The notes below the pieces were generated by a model, which made no database searches, was not told the DNA's origin, and saw only the letters and a list, made by a program, of their open reading frames with translations. Position numbers and translations under genes: made by a program. Shown piece after piece: positions 50,557 through 60,670 of a stretch of DNA of 64,000 nucleotides. The stretch comes from CAWCUZ01 sp963798795 (lineage in GTDB: Bacteria > Acidobacteriota > Vicinamibacteria > Vicinamibacterales > SCN-69-37), in NCBI GenBank assembly GCA_963798795.1, contig CAWCUZ010000002.1, positions 248,001-312,000 of the forward strand, in the 5' to 3' direction. The first letter of the stretch is position 1, and each line of letters opens with the position of its first letter.

Positions 50557-52425
50557 TCAGGCAGACTCGACGTTGCGTCCGACGACGGTGACGATGACGT
50601 GCACGAGCTCCTCCGGTTCGACCGGCTTCGGGACGTGCATCCGGAACCCCGCCGCCAGCGTCTTGACGCGGTCCTCGACCCGCGCGTAGGCCGTCAGGGC
50701 AATCGCGGGTGTGGTGCCGCCGTCGGCCGGATCCAGCTCGTGCAGGCGTTCCATCAGGTGATAGCCGTCCTGGCCCGGCATCCCCAGGTCGGCCACGAGC
50801 ACGTCGGGCCGCCACAACCGCACCTCCATCAGGGCATCATCGGCATTGCTGACGACGCGAACCTCGGCGCCGGCCTGGGAGAGCGCGGCCCCGACGAGCG
50901 TGCGCGAGTCGTCCTCGTCGTCAACGGCGAGGACGCGCACGCCGGCAAGGGCCGTCTCCGGTTCGTGTGCCGCCGCCGCGACCGCCGCCGGTCTGCCTTC
51001 CTCGTGGCCGGACGAGGCGAGCCACGGCAGCTCGACGACGAACGTGGCGCCCTGTCCGGGCCCCGCGCTGTCGGCGCGCACCGACCCCCCGTGCATCTCG
51101 ACCAGGCTGCGAACGATGGCCAGCCCGAGCCCGAGGCCGCCCTGCGCGCGACTCATCGAGGAGTCGGCCTGCCGGAACAGCTGGAAGACGTGCGGCAGGA
51201 ACTCCGGATCGATGCCCTCGCCGGTGTCGGACACCGAGACGTGGACGCTCGTCGCCACCGTCACCGCGCGGACCTCGACGCGGCCCCCGCGCGGCGTGAA
51301 CTTGACCGCGTTCGACAGCAGGTTCCAGAGCACCTGCTGAAGCCGGGCCGCGTCCCCCGACACGGTCAGCGCTCCGGGGCCGGCGCTCGAGAGGATGGCG
51401 ATGTGCTTGGCGTCAGCCGCCGGACGCACGGCGTCGATGGCGGCGGCCAGTACCGTGGTCAGGTCCACGGCGTCCATCGACAGCCGGAGCTTGCCGGACA
51501 TGATGCGCGAGCTGTCGAGCAGGTCCTCGACCAGCTGGGCCTGGGAGCGTGCGTTCCGCTCGATGATGTCCATGGCGTGCGCGGACGCATCGGCATCGAG
51601 CCGGCCGCCGCGCAGCATGACGATCCAGCCGAGCATCGCGTTGAGCGGCGTCCGCAGCTCGTGCGATACCGTGGCGAGGAACTCGTCTTTCAGGCGGCTG
51701 GCGTGCTCCGCCGTCTGGCGCGCCTCCTGTTCCGATCGATACGCCGCTTCCGCGTCGGCCCGGGCATCGCGCTCCTGAGCGAGCAGCCGCAGCCGCTCGT
51801 CCATGCCGCGCTGGGTCTGGTAGTACAGGATACCCAGCAGCATGATGGCGAGCATGCCCACGATGACCGCCGTGACACGCACGACGCGGCCGCTGTTCGC
51901 GGACTCGATGGTTCGCGTGGCGAGGATGCTGCGCTCCCGATCGATCATGTCCCCCACCAGGACGCGGACCTGCTCCATCGCCTCGCGGCCGCGGCCGGTC
52001 CTGACGATCGCGAGGGCCGCATCGCGGCCCCGATCCCGATAGGCCTGCAGAGACGCCTCGAGCTCTGTGAACTTCTCGTGGATGTGCTGCTCGAGCGCGG
52101 GCTGGAGCCGCTGCGAACCGACGGGCTCCGTCATCAGGTCCTTCAACCTGGCGAGATGGCTCTGCACGGCGGCGGCCGAGCCGGTGTACGGCGCGAGGTA
52201 GCGCTCGTCGCCCGTGAGCAGGTAGCCGCGCTGCCCGGTTTCCGCGTCCTTCATCAGCGAGAGCGTGATGTTCAGCTCGTCGAGGATGTCCTCGGATCGG
52301 GTGACGCGATTCTGGTTTTCCGTGATCGTCCGGATGGCGTGGTAGGACAACGCCGCGTCGGCGATGAGGACGACAATCGCGACGGCAAAGAGCACGAGCA
52401 GCAGCCGCTCGGGCGCGCGCGCCAT
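50557..52425 (-). CDS. Hybrid sensor histidine kinase (CHASE3-HisKA-HATPase-REC)
   Basis: 622 aa. Two transmembrane helices (LLLVLFAVAIVVLIADAALS, VVRVTAVIVGMLAIMLLGIL) bracket a CHASE3 sensor (DAETGQRGYLLTGDERYLAP). The phospho-accepting His is in FLATVSHELRTPLN. The ATPase N-box is QVLWNLLSNAVKFTP, and the G-box is QGGLGLGLAIVRSLVEMHGG. A C-terminal receiver has its Asp in VLVADLGMPGQDGYHL and Lys in HVPKPVEPEE. There is no output regulator nearby, so it is orphan. The ATG at 52425 is chosen because upstream in-frame sequence is repeat. Confidence 0.92.
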   Translation of the reverse strand: MARAPERLLLVLFAVAIVVLIADAALSYHAIRTITENQNRVTRSEDILDELNITLSLMKDAETGQRGYLLTGDERYLAPYTGSAAAVQSHLARLKDLMTEPVGSQRLQPALEQHIHEKFTELEASLQAYRDRGRDAALAIVRTGRGREAMEQVRVLVGDMIDRERSILATRTIESANSGRVVRVTAVIVGMLAIMLLGILYYQTQRGMDERLRLLAQERDARADAEAAYRSEQEARQTAEHASRLKDEFLATVSHELRTPLNAMLGWIVMLRGGRLDADASAHAMDIIERNARSQAQLVEDLLDSSRIMSGKLRLSMDAVDLTTVLAAAIDAVRPAADAKHIAILSSAGPGALTVSGDAARLQQVLWNLLSNAVKFTPRGGRVEVRAVTVATSVHVSVSDTGEGIDPEFLPHVFQLFRQADSSMSRAQGGLGLGLAIVRSLVEMHGGSVRADSAGPGQGATFVVELPWLASSGHEEGRPAAVAAAAHEPETALAGVRVLAVDDEDDSRTLVGAALSQAGAEVRVVSNADDALMEVRLWRPDVLVADLGMPGQDGYHLMERLHELDPADGGTTPAIALTAYARVEDRVKTLAAGFRMHVPKPVEPEELVHVIVTVVGRNVESA

Positions 52426-52444
52426 CAAAGGCAATTGTACCTGC

Positions 52445-52465
52445 AAGGCAGAAGGCAGAAGGCTG
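52445..52465. repeat. 7-bp tandem repeat (AAGGCAG x3)
   Basis: Two exact and one near copy of AAGGCAG lie 20 bases upstream of the histidine kinase start, in the gap before lpdA. Short, but of the same period and position type as the larger boundary arrays. Confidence 0.45.
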
Positions 52466-52578
52466 TTGTCCGCCCCGCGGCCGCCCTCCTGCTGGGGCTG
52501 GTGGCCCCGCCGGACGTGCGCCATCGCGGGCATCTCTTCGAGGCTGCCGGTGATGTCGAATCAGACGCCCCTGGGACC

Positions 52579-54004
52579 CTACTTCCTCTTCGGCCGATAC
52601 ACGTGCGTCGACTGGCCGAAGAAGACTTCGGCGGCTTCCATGAGGGTCTCCGACAGGGTCGGATGCGGATGGATGCTGAGTTTCAGGTCCGTCACCAGCG
52701 CAGCCATCTCGACCGCGAGCACGCCCTCGGCAATCAGTTCGCCCGCGCCCGACCCGACGATGCCGACGCCGAGGATGCGCTCCGTTTCCGGATCGATCAC
52801 GAGCTTGGTCACGCCGTCGGGACGGTCGATCGCGACGGCGCGGCCGAGCGCGGCCCACGGGAACTTGGCGATCGCGACGTTGCGCCCCTGCCGCTTCGCC
52901 TCCGTCTCGGTGAGCCCGCACCAGGCGACCTCCGGGTCGGTGAACACCACCGCCGGAATCGCCTGCGGCTCGAACGCGACCTTCTGCCCCGCAATCGCTT
53001 CCACGGCGACGCGCGCCTCGTGCGACGCCTTGTGGGCCAGCATGGGCTCGCCGACCACGTCGCCAATCGCGTAGATCGCGGGATCGTCGGTCCGGCGCGC
53101 GAGGTCCACGGTGATGAACCCGCGCTCGCCCACCTTCACCTGCGTCCGGTCCAGTCCCGGCACGGCGGAGTTCGGCTTGCGCCCGACCGAGACGAGCACG
53201 CGGTCGAACGTCTGCGTACCGGTCTGCGTCGCCGAGCCCTTCGCCCTCGAGCGTGACCGCCACGCCACCCTTCGTCTCCTTCATGCCGGTGACGCGCGTG
53301 TTGACGAGAATGCGGCTCACCGTCTTCTCGAGCCGGCGGCCCAGGAACGTGACGAGGTCACGGTCGGCACCCGGCAGCAGGCCCGGCGTCATTTCCACCA
53401 CCGTCACCGCCGTGCCGAGCGCCGCGTAGACCGAGCCCAGTTCGAGGCCGATGTAGCCGCCGCCGACGACGAGCAGCGATGTGGGAACGTCGGGCAGTTC
53501 GAGTGCGGCGGTCGAGTCCATGACGCGCGGGCTGTCGATCGACAGGCCGGGCACCGACGCCGGCCGCGACCCGGTCGCGACAATGGCGTGCTCGAATGAC
53601 AGCGTCTCTTCGCCGCCGGCCGTCGACGCAATCGTCAGCGTGTGCGAGTCGACGAACGACGCCCGGCCCTGGACGTACTGGACCTTGCGCTGCTTCGACA
53701 ACTGCCCGAGCCCGCCGGTCAGCTTCTGGACCACGCCATCCTTGAAGGCCCGCAGCTTGTCGAGGTCGATCTTCGGATCCGGGTAGGTGATCCCCCAGGC
53801 CGAGGCGTGTTTCGCCTCGCTGATGAGCTTGGCCACGTGCAGCAGGGCCTTCGACGGAATGCAGCCGCGGTACAGACACACGCCGCCGGGATTCGGCTCG
53901 GCGTCGACGAGCGCCACCTGCATCCCGAGATCCGCGGCGTGGAAGGCGGCGGCGTACCCGCCGGGCCCCGCGCCGATGACGACGACTTGAACGGACGAAG
54001 GCAT
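52579..54004 (-). CDS. lpdA: Dihydrolipoyl dehydrogenase (E3), one frameshift
   Basis: FAD enzyme that reoxidises dihydrolipoyl groups of the pyruvate dehydrogenase complex with NAD+; about 475 aa. The FAD motif VVVIGAGPGGYAAAFHAADL, redox disulfide CLYRGC in GGVCLYRGCIPSKALL, NAD motif VVGGGYIGLELGSVYAALG and dimer-interface stretch LKLSIHPHPTLSETLMEAAE are present. An indel near 53235 (after TLEGEG) moves the last 220 residues to the frame ending at 52579. Last gene of the aceE-aceF-lpdA operon, 36 bases after aceF. Confidence 0.92.
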
Positions 54005-54040
54005 AGGAGTCAGGACCAGTGCGCGGCGGGCGCGCGAACC

Positions 54041-55414
54041 TCAGAGCAGCAGCGTCAGCGGCTGTTCGAGCGCCTCGGCAACGAATCGGAGGAACCGCGC
54101 CGCGTCGGCGCCGTCGATCACGCGGTGATCGTAGGACAGTGACAACGGCAGCATCTCGCGCGGCACGAACTGGCCGTCGCGCCACACGGGCTCGATGCCG
54201 CCGCGCGACATCCCCAGGATGGCGACCTCGGGCCGGTTGACGATCGGCGTGAACGCCGTCCCGCCGATGCCGCCCAGGTTGGTGATCGAAAAGACGCTGC
54301 CGGCCATCTCCTCGAGGCCGAGCTTCTTGTCGCGCGCCTTGCGCGACAGCGCGCCGAGCTCGATGGCGATCTCGGTGATCGTCTTGCGGTTCGCGTCGCG
54401 GATGACCGGCACGAGCAGGCCGTTGGGCGTGTCCACCGCGACCCCGATGTGGCAGTACTTCTTGTACACGATGGCGCCGGCGGCCATGTCGACCGACGAG
54501 GCGAACTGCGGATAGCGGCCGATCGCCTCGGCGACGATCCGGATCACCACCGCGGTGATCGTGAGCTTGCCGCCGCTCTGCTCGACGCGCACGCCGTAGG
54601 CGGCGCGCAGTTGCTGGAAGGCCGCCAGGTCCGCTTTGTCGTGCTGCGTCACGTGCGGCGCGGTCCAGGCAGCGCTCAGGTGCTCGGCCGTCTTGCGGCG
54701 GATGTTCGACATCGGCCGCACCTCGACCTCGCCCCACCGGGTGAAATCGGGGAGCGGCTCGGCGGCGGCCGCGCCTCCGCCGGAGGACAGCGTGGCCTTG
54801 ACGTGCTGCTTGACGTCCTCGGGCCCGATACGTCCGCCCGGACCCGTCCCGGCGACGTTCGACAGGTCCACGCCGAGCTCGCGCGCAAACCGGCGAACCG
54901 AGGGCGCTGCGGGCACCGGCTCTTCGAGGCGGGCCGGCGCGGCGGCGGCGGCATGGCGGCCGGCGCTGATGTCGACGACCGACGCCCGGCGCTCCTCGGC
55001 CGGACGCGCCGGCGCGGGCTCGGCGGCCCGTGCGGCGGCAGCGGGCGCGGCAGCCGGTGATGCGGCCGCAGGTGGCGCGACCGGAATGGCGCCCGTGTCC
55101 CCGTCGGATGCGACGGCGTTCACCGTCGCCGGTCGCGGCGCCCCTCCGCCGCCCTTCGGCGCATCGGCCGCGGCGCCCGACTCCTCGACGACCAGGACGA
55201 CCTGCCCGACTTTGACCTTGTCGCCGGGCCGCACGCGAATGTCGGTGACCCGCCCGCTGACGCTCGAGGGCACTTCGATCGTGGCCTTGTCGGTCTCGAG
55301 CTCGAGCACCGGCTGGTCGCGGCGGACCACGTCGCCCACGCCGACCAGGACGTGGATGACGTCGCCCTTCTCGACGTTCTCCCCGAGCTCAGGAAGCGTG
55401 AATTCTGCGGCCAT
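54041..55414 (-). CDS. aceF: Dihydrolipoyl acetyltransferase (pyruvate dehydrogenase E2)
   Basis: 457 aa. One lipoyl domain with K43 in LELETDKATIEVPS, an Ala/Pro-rich linker (about residues 85-165) and an E3/E1-binding domain (SVRRFARELGVDLSNVAGTG). The catalytic domain ends with the active-site motif SYDHRVIDGADAARF. Transfers acetyl groups from lipoyl to CoA. K43 should be a substrate of the lipoyl synthase encoded at 11803. It starts four bases after the aceE stop. Confidence 0.95.
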   Translation of the reverse strand: MAAEFTLPELGENVEKGDVIHVLVGVGDVVRRDQPVLELETDKATIEVPSSVSGRVTDIRVRPGDKVKVGQVVLVVEESGAAADAPKGGGGAPRPATVNAVASDGDTGAIPVAPPAAASPAAAPAAAARAAEPAPARPAEERRASVVDISAGRHAAAAAPARLEEPVPAAPSVRRFARELGVDLSNVAGTGPGGRIGPEDVKQHVKATLSSGGGAAAAEPLPDFTRWGEVEVRPMSNIRRKTAEHLSAAWTAPHVTQHDKADLAAFQQLRAAYGVRVEQSGGKLTITAVVIRIVAEAIGRYPQFASSVDMAAGAIVYKKYCHIGVAVDTPNGLLVPVIRDANRKTITEIAIELGALSRKARDKKLGLEEMAGSVFSITNLGGIGGTAFTPIVNRPEVAILGMSRGGIEPVWRDGQFVPREMLPLSLSYDHRVIDGADAARFLRFVAEALEQPLTLLL

Positions 55415-55417
55415 CCG

Positions 55418-58096
55418 TCAGTTCTCCGCCGGATTCGCTTTGTCCGGATCGATCTCGAGGTCCTTGAACGCCCTGGCGGCGGCCTTCGCGTCGATCTGCT
55501 TCTCGCGAAGCAGCGCGGACAGAGCCGCGGCGGCAATCGACCGCGCGTCCACTTCGAAGAACCGGCGCAGCGAGGCGCGGTCTTCGCTCCGCCCAAACCC
55601 GTCCGTCCCGAGCGTCACCATGGGCCGCCCGACCCAGCGGGCGATCATGTCCGGCTGGCTCTTCAGGTAATCCGAGGCCGCCACCACGACGCCCGGCGTG
55701 TCGGCCAGGCATTCGGCCACGTAGGGCGCCCGCGGCTTCTCCTTCGGATGCAGCAGATTCCAGCGCTCCACCCGGTGCGCGTCGCGGTAGAGCTCGTTGT
55801 AGCTCGTCGCGCTCCACACGTCGGCGGCCACGCCGTAGCCGGCCAGGATCTGCTGCGCCTTGACGACTTCGTTGAGGATGGCGCCGCTGCCGAGGAGCTG
55901 CGCGCGCGCCTTGGCTTCGCGTTCGGGCGCCGCCCGGAGCTTGTAGAGGCCCCGCAGGATGCCGTCGCGCGCGCCGTCGGGCATGGGCGGCATGGCGTAC
56001 TGCTCGTTCATGACGGTGATGTAGTAGAACGCCTGCTCGCCGAGGCCGTACATCCGGTGGATGCCGTCTTCGATGATCGTGCCCAGCTCGTAGGCATAGG
56101 CGGGGTCGTAGGCGCGGCAGGTCGGCACGGTCAGCGCGAGCGTGTGGCTGTTGCCGTCCTGGTGCTGGAGTCCCTCGCCCGCCAGCGTGGTGCGTCCCGA
56201 CGTGCCGCCGAGCAGGAACCCGCGGCAGCGCGCGTCAGCGGCGGCCCAGATGAAGTCGCCCACTCGCTGGAACCCGAACATCGAATAGAAGATGAAGAAC
56301 GGGATCGTGTTGATGCCGTGCGTGGCGTACGCCGTGCCGGCCGCGATAAAGGACGACAGCGATCCCGCTTCGGTGATCCCTTCTTCGAGGATCTGCCCGT
56401 CCTTCGCTTCCTTGTAGTACAGGAGCGTGTCCATGTCGACCGGCTCGTACACCTGGCCGATGCTCGAGTAGATGCCGACGGCGCGGAAGAGCGACTCCAT
56501 GCCGAACGTGCGCGCTTCGTCGGGCACGATCGGCACGACGAGGTTGCCGATGTCCTTGTGGCGCAAGAGCTTCGCCAGCATCTTGACGAACACCATCGTC
56601 GTCGACGCCTTGCGATCCTCGGTGCCCTTGGCGAATTCCTCGAACACGTCGCCGAGCGCCGGATCCAGCGCCGGCGCCGCCGAGGGCGTCCGCCGCGGCA
56701 CGAAGCCGCCGAGCGCCTTGCGCCGGTCGAGCATGTACTTGATCTCGACGCTGTTCTCGGCCGGCCGGTAGAACGGCGCGTCGGCAATGCGGTCGTCGGG
56801 AATGGGCACGCCGAAGCGGTCGCGGAAGAGGCGCAGGTCGGCCTCGTTCATCTTCTTCTGCTGGTGCGTGATGTTCTTGCCTTCGCCCGCTTCGCCGAGC
56901 CCGTACCCCTTGATGGTGCGTGCCAGGATGACGGTGGGGCCGCCGGCGTACTGCGCCGCCGCGCGGAACGCGTTGTACACCTTGACCGGGTCGTGCCCGC
57001 CGACCCGCAGCTTCTTCAGCTCGTCGTCGGACAGGTGGCTGACCATCTCGAGCAGGCGCGGATCGGCGCCCCAGAAGTGCTTCCGGAGGTACGCGCCGTC
57101 CTCGACGACGTAGCGCTGGTATTCGCCGTCGACGACCTGGCCCATGCGGCGGACGAGGACGCCCTCGGTGTCGCGGGCGAGCAGATCGTCCCATTCGGAT
57201 CCCCAGAGCACCTTGATGACGTTCCAGCCGACGCCGCGGAACATCGCCTCGAGCTCCTGGACGATCTGGCCGTTGCCGCGGACGGGGCCGTCGAGCCGCT
57301 GCAGGTTGCAGTTGATGACGAAGATGAGGTTGTCGAGCCGCTCGCGCGCGGCGAGCGAAATCGATCCGAGCGCTTCGGGCTCGTCGGTCTCGCCGTCGCC
57401 GAGAAACGCCCAGACCTTCTGCTCGGATTTGGGCTTGAGGCCGCGGTTCTCCAGGTACTTCGCGTAGCGCGCCTGGTAGATCGCCATGAGCGGGCCGAGG
57501 CCCATCGAAACCGTGGGGAATTCCCAGAACTCGGGCATCAGCCACGGGTGCGGATACGACGACAGGCCGCCGCCGGACCGCAGTTCGTGGCGGAAATTGC
57601 GGAGGTGCTCCTCGGTGAACCGCCCCTCGAGGAAGCCGCGCGCGTAGATGCCGGGCGAGGCGTGCCCCTGGAAGTAGACGATGTCGGCGTCGGCGCCCGC
57701 GTCCTTGCCGCGGAAGAAGTGGTTGAACGCCACTTCGTAGAGCGTGGCCGACGAGGCGTACGTCGAGATGTGGCCGCCGATGCCGTCCGATTCACGGTTC
57801 GCGCGGACGACCATGGCGAGCGCATTCCACCGCACCAGGCTCTTGATGCGACGTTCCATTTCACGGTCGCCGGGGTACGCCACCTGGTCGGCCGCCGGAA
57901 TCGTGTTGATGTAAGGCGTCGTGGAAGTGAACGGTTCGCGAACACCCGCCTGGCGCGCGCGCGCGCGCAGCGCTTCGAGCAGCCGGATCACGCGGCCCTT
58001 GTCGCCCTGCCGCAGCACGTAATCGAGCGATTCGAGCCATTCCCGCGTTTCGACCGCTTCGAGAGCGGCCGCGTCGGTCGGAGCAACGTTCTTCAT
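55418..58096 (-). CDS. aceE: Pyruvate dehydrogenase E1, homodimeric type
   Basis: 892 aa, the length of the proteobacterial AceE type, decarboxylating pyruvate with thiamine diphosphate. The start MKNVAPTDAAALEAVETREW, active-site region DGIGGHISTYASSATLYEVA, FFRGKDAGADADIVYFQGHA, TPP motif GDGETDEPEALGSI...NCNLQRLDGPVRGN, and C-terminal ATSYNELYRDA are all conserved. First gene of the pdh operon. AGAGGA is about 10 bases before the ATG. Divergent from the M49-like gene across 106 bases. Confidence 0.96.
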   Translation of the reverse strand: MKNVAPTDAAALEAVETREWLESLDYVLRQGDKGRVIRLLEALRARARQAGVREPFTSTTPYINTIPAADQVAYPGDREMERRIKSLVRWNALAMVVRANRESDGIGGHISTYASSATLYEVAFNHFFRGKDAGADADIVYFQGHASPGIYARGFLEGRFTEEHLRNFRHELRSGGGLSSYPHPWLMPEFWEFPTVSMGLGPLMAIYQARYAKYLENRGLKPKSEQKVWAFLGDGETDEPEALGSISLAARERLDNLIFVINCNLQRLDGPVRGNGQIVQELEAMFRGVGWNVIKVLWGSEWDDLLARDTEGVLVRRMGQVVDGEYQRYVVEDGAYLRKHFWGADPRLLEMVSHLSDDELKKLRVGGHDPVKVYNAFRAAAQYAGGPTVILARTIKGYGLGEAGEGKNITHQQKKMNEADLRLFRDRFGVPIPDDRIADAPFYRPAENSVEIKYMLDRRKALGGFVPRRTPSAAPALDPALGDVFEEFAKGTEDRKASTTMVFVKMLAKLLRHKDIGNLVVPIVPDEARTFGMESLFRAVGIYSSIGQVYEPVDMDTLLYYKEAKDGQILEEGITEAGSLSSFIAAGTAYATHGINTIPFFIFYSMFGFQRVGDFIWAAADARCRGFLLGGTSGRTTLAGEGLQHQDGNSHTLALTVPTCRAYDPAYAYELGTIIEDGIHRMYGLGEQAFYYITVMNEQYAMPPMPDGARDGILRGLYKLRAAPEREAKARAQLLGSGAILNEVVKAQQILAGYGVAADVWSATSYNELYRDAHRVERWNLLHPKEKPRAPYVAECLADTPGVVVAASDYLKSQPDMIARWVGRPMVTLGTDGFGRSEDRASLRRFFEVDARSIAAAALSALLREKQIDAKAAARAFKDLEIDPDKANPAEN

Positions 58097-58202
58097 GATG
58101 ATGACGGTCCTCTACCGCTGTCGGATGATCACGCTATCTGTAATCCTCCCCGCCGGGCGGTCCGATAGGCGGACGCGGCAAAGACGTGCAAAACTACGCA
58201 TT

Positions 58203-59954
58203 ATGCCCGCTGTCATCCGGTCGTTACGCCACGTCGTCCGCCGGCGCGCATGGCTCGCCCTCGCCGGCGCAGGAAGCCTGGCCATGAACCTCTCGTGCAG
58301 CGCTGACTCGTCAATGCAGGCCGGCGGCGATTCGCCGGCCGCGCAGTCGGCGGTTCCCGCGCCGGCCGACCCGGCGCTCGAAGCGAAGATCAAGCAGTAC
58401 GCGCCCGTCGACATCAGCGCGGACGTCAGCGCGCTGCCCGCCAACGAGCAGAAGGCGCTCGACGACATGGTGCAGGCCGCGCGGCTGTTGAATCCGCTCT
58501 TCCTCGACCAGGTGTGGTCGGGCAACGACGCGCTGCTGCTCCGGCTCGCGCAGGATCACTCGCCGGCCGGCCAGGCGAAGCTGCACTACTTCCTGATCAA
58601 CAAGGGACCGTGGGATCGGCTCGAGGGGCGCGACCACATCTTTCTCGACCTCGGACCGGAGGCCGGCGGCACGAACCACATCCTGCCCAGCTTCTATCCG
58701 CGCGACGCCACGCGCGAGGAAGTCGACAAGTGGATCAACGGCCTGCACGGCGCGGCCCACGACGCCGCGACCAGCTTCTTCACGGTCATCCGGCGCGACC
58801 CGCAGGGCAGGCTGATGAGCGTGCCCTACAGCGTGGAATACCAGAACACGCTGCAGCGCGTGTCGGCGCTCCTGCGCGACGCCGCGGAGGCAACCTCGCA
58901 GCCGACGCTCAAGCGCTTTCTGGAGCTGCGCGCCGACGCGTTCGGCTCGAACGACTACTTCGCCAGCGACATGGCGTGGATGGAGATCGACGCGTCGATC
59001 GAGCCGACGATCGGGCCCTACGAGACGTACGAGGACGAGTGGTTCGGCTACAAGGCGTCGTTCGAGGCGTTCATCGCGCTGCGCGACGACCAGGAGACGG
59101 CCAAGCTGGCGGCCTTCGGCAAGGAGCTGCAGGGGCTCGAGGACGCGCTGCCGATCGACCCGAGGTACCGCAATCCCAAGCTGGGCGGCCTCGCGCCAAT
59201 CCGCGTCGTGAATCTCGTGTTCAACGCGGGCGACGGCAATCGCGGCGTGCAGACGACGGCGTTCAACCTGCCGAACGACGACCGGGTCATCCGCGAGAAG
59301 GGCGCCAAGCGCGTGATGTTGAAGAACATCCAGGAGGCCAAGTTCGAGAAGGTGCTCGTGCCCATCTCGAAGGTCGCGCTGGCGCCGAAGGACCAGGGCG
59401 ACGTCTCGTTCGACGCGTTCTTCGCCCATACGGTCATGCACGAACTCATGCACGGCCTGGGCCCGCACCAGGTCGAGAACACCGGGCAACCGCTCCGGCT
59501 CGCGCTCAAGGACACGTACTCGGCAATCGAGGAAGCCAAGGCCGACATTTCAGGGCTCTGGGCCCTGCAGCGGCTGGCCGACAAGGGCGTCGTGTCCGCC
59601 GACGTGGCGCGGACGATGTACACGACGTTTCTGGCGTCGGCGTTCCGGTCAATTCGGTTTGGCGTGACGGAGGCGCACGGCAAAGGCGTGGCGATGCAGC
59701 TCAACTACCTGCTCGACCACGGCGCCGTGGCCATCGCGGCCGACGGCACGTTCGCGGTGGTGCCGGGCAAGATCAAGGACGCGGTGGCGGGCCTGACGCA
59801 CGACCTGATGACGCTCGAAGCGCAGGGCGACTACGCCGGCGCCCAGACGCTGCTCAAGCAGATGGGCGTGGTCCGACCGGAGGTGCAGCGCGTGCTCGAC
59901 AAGCTCACCGGCGTGCCGGTGGATATCGAGCCGCGGTTCGTCAGCGCGAAGTAG
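58203..59954 (+). CDS. M49-like zinc metallopeptidase, exported
   Basis: 583 aa. A hydrophobic signal ending near a Cys (LAGAGSLAMNLSCSADSS) suggests export, perhaps as a lipoprotein. The zinc site reads VMHELMHGLGPHQ (HExxH near residue 415) with the second Glu in EEAKADISGLWAL about 28 residues later. This layout matches the bacterial relatives of dipeptidyl-peptidase III, except that the classical family has HEXXGH. Expected to cleave short peptides. Intact. Confidence 0.82.
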   Translation: MPAVIRSLRHVVRRRAWLALAGAGSLAMNLSCSADSSMQAGGDSPAAQSAVPAPADPALEAKIKQYAPVDISADVSALPANEQKALDDMVQAARLLNPLFLDQVWSGNDALLLRLAQDHSPAGQAKLHYFLINKGPWDRLEGRDHIFLDLGPEAGGTNHILPSFYPRDATREEVDKWINGLHGAAHDAATSFFTVIRRDPQGRLMSVPYSVEYQNTLQRVSALLRDAAEATSQPTLKRFLELRADAFGSNDYFASDMAWMEIDASIEPTIGPYETYEDEWFGYKASFEAFIALRDDQETAKLAAFGKELQGLEDALPIDPRYRNPKLGGLAPIRVVNLVFNAGDGNRGVQTTAFNLPNDDRVIREKGAKRVMLKNIQEAKFEKVLVPISKVALAPKDQGDVSFDAFFAHTVMHELMHGLGPHQVENTGQPLRLALKDTYSAIEEAKADISGLWALQRLADKGVVSADVARTMYTTFLASAFRSIRFGVTEAHGKGVAMQLNYLLDHGAVAIAADGTFAVVPGKIKDAVAGLTHDLMTLEAQGDYAGAQTLLKQMGVVRPEVQRVLDKLTGVPVDIEPRFVSAK

Positions 59955-60034
59955 CCCGCAGGAGCCGCCGGCGGGACCAGTCGGATCGGCGATCGCGAAG
60001 AACGACCGCCGGCCGTGGAGGATTCGCGACAAGG

Positions 60035-60670
60035 ATGTCCCTGCCCCGCCTGCCGTCGCACTATCGGCCCCTCGAGCGCATCGGATAGGGAGGCACGGGC
60101 GAGGTCTACCGGGCCACGGACACGAAGCTCGGCCGTGACGTGGCGCTCAAGATCCTGCCGGAGGCCTTCGCGCGCGATCCGTCGCGCGTGGCCAGGCTGC
60201 GGCGGGAAGCCCGTTCGCTGGCCGCGCTCAACCACCCGAACATCGCGGGCGTCTACGACCTCCTCGAATCGGATGGCGGGTGCGTGCTCGTCATGGAGCT
60301 CGTGCCTGGCGTCACGCTCGCGGACCGGCTCGCGCAAGGACCCTGCGCATGGAGAGAGGCCGCGTCGTTCGGCGTGCAGATCGCGGACGCGCTCGAGGCC
60401 GCCCACGACAAGGGAATCATCCACCGCGACCTGAAGCCGGCCAACCTCAGGGTCACGCCCGACGGCCGACTGAAACTGCTCGACTTCGGCCTCGCCAAGG
60501 GAGGCGCGCCGCGTTCGCCCGACGGCGCCACCACGACGCTCGAACTCAGCCACGCCGGTGCGGTCGTCGGCACGCCCGCCTACATGAGTCCCGAGCAGGC
60601 GCGCGGCCTGGATCTGGGCGCGGACCGACATCTGGTCGTTCGGCTGTGTCATGTACGAGCTGCTGGCGGG
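60035..60670 (+). pseudogene. Truncated PknB-type Ser/Thr kinase with premature stop
   Basis: Starts MSLPRLPSHYRPLERIG and then hits TAG at 60086-60088 in the Gly-rich loop, after which the same frame continues GGTGEVYRATDTKLGRDVAL. Lys (VALKILP), HRDLKPANL, DFGLAKG and GTPAYMSPEQARG are intact. An indel near 60620 shifts to ARTDIWSFGCVMYELLAG. The kinase then ends abruptly near 60670, where the sequence becomes the reverse complement of another kinase. The C-lobe end and any sensor domain are missing. Confidence 0.8.

Noticed and set aside
55352..58168. Very long plus-strand open frame opposite aceE
   Set aside because: Antisense of an intact housekeeping gene; no homology-like motifs.
59831..60667. 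C-terminal half of the minus-strand kinase frame
   Set aside because: It is the reverse complement of the plus-strand kinase, so it is not a genuine protein domain.
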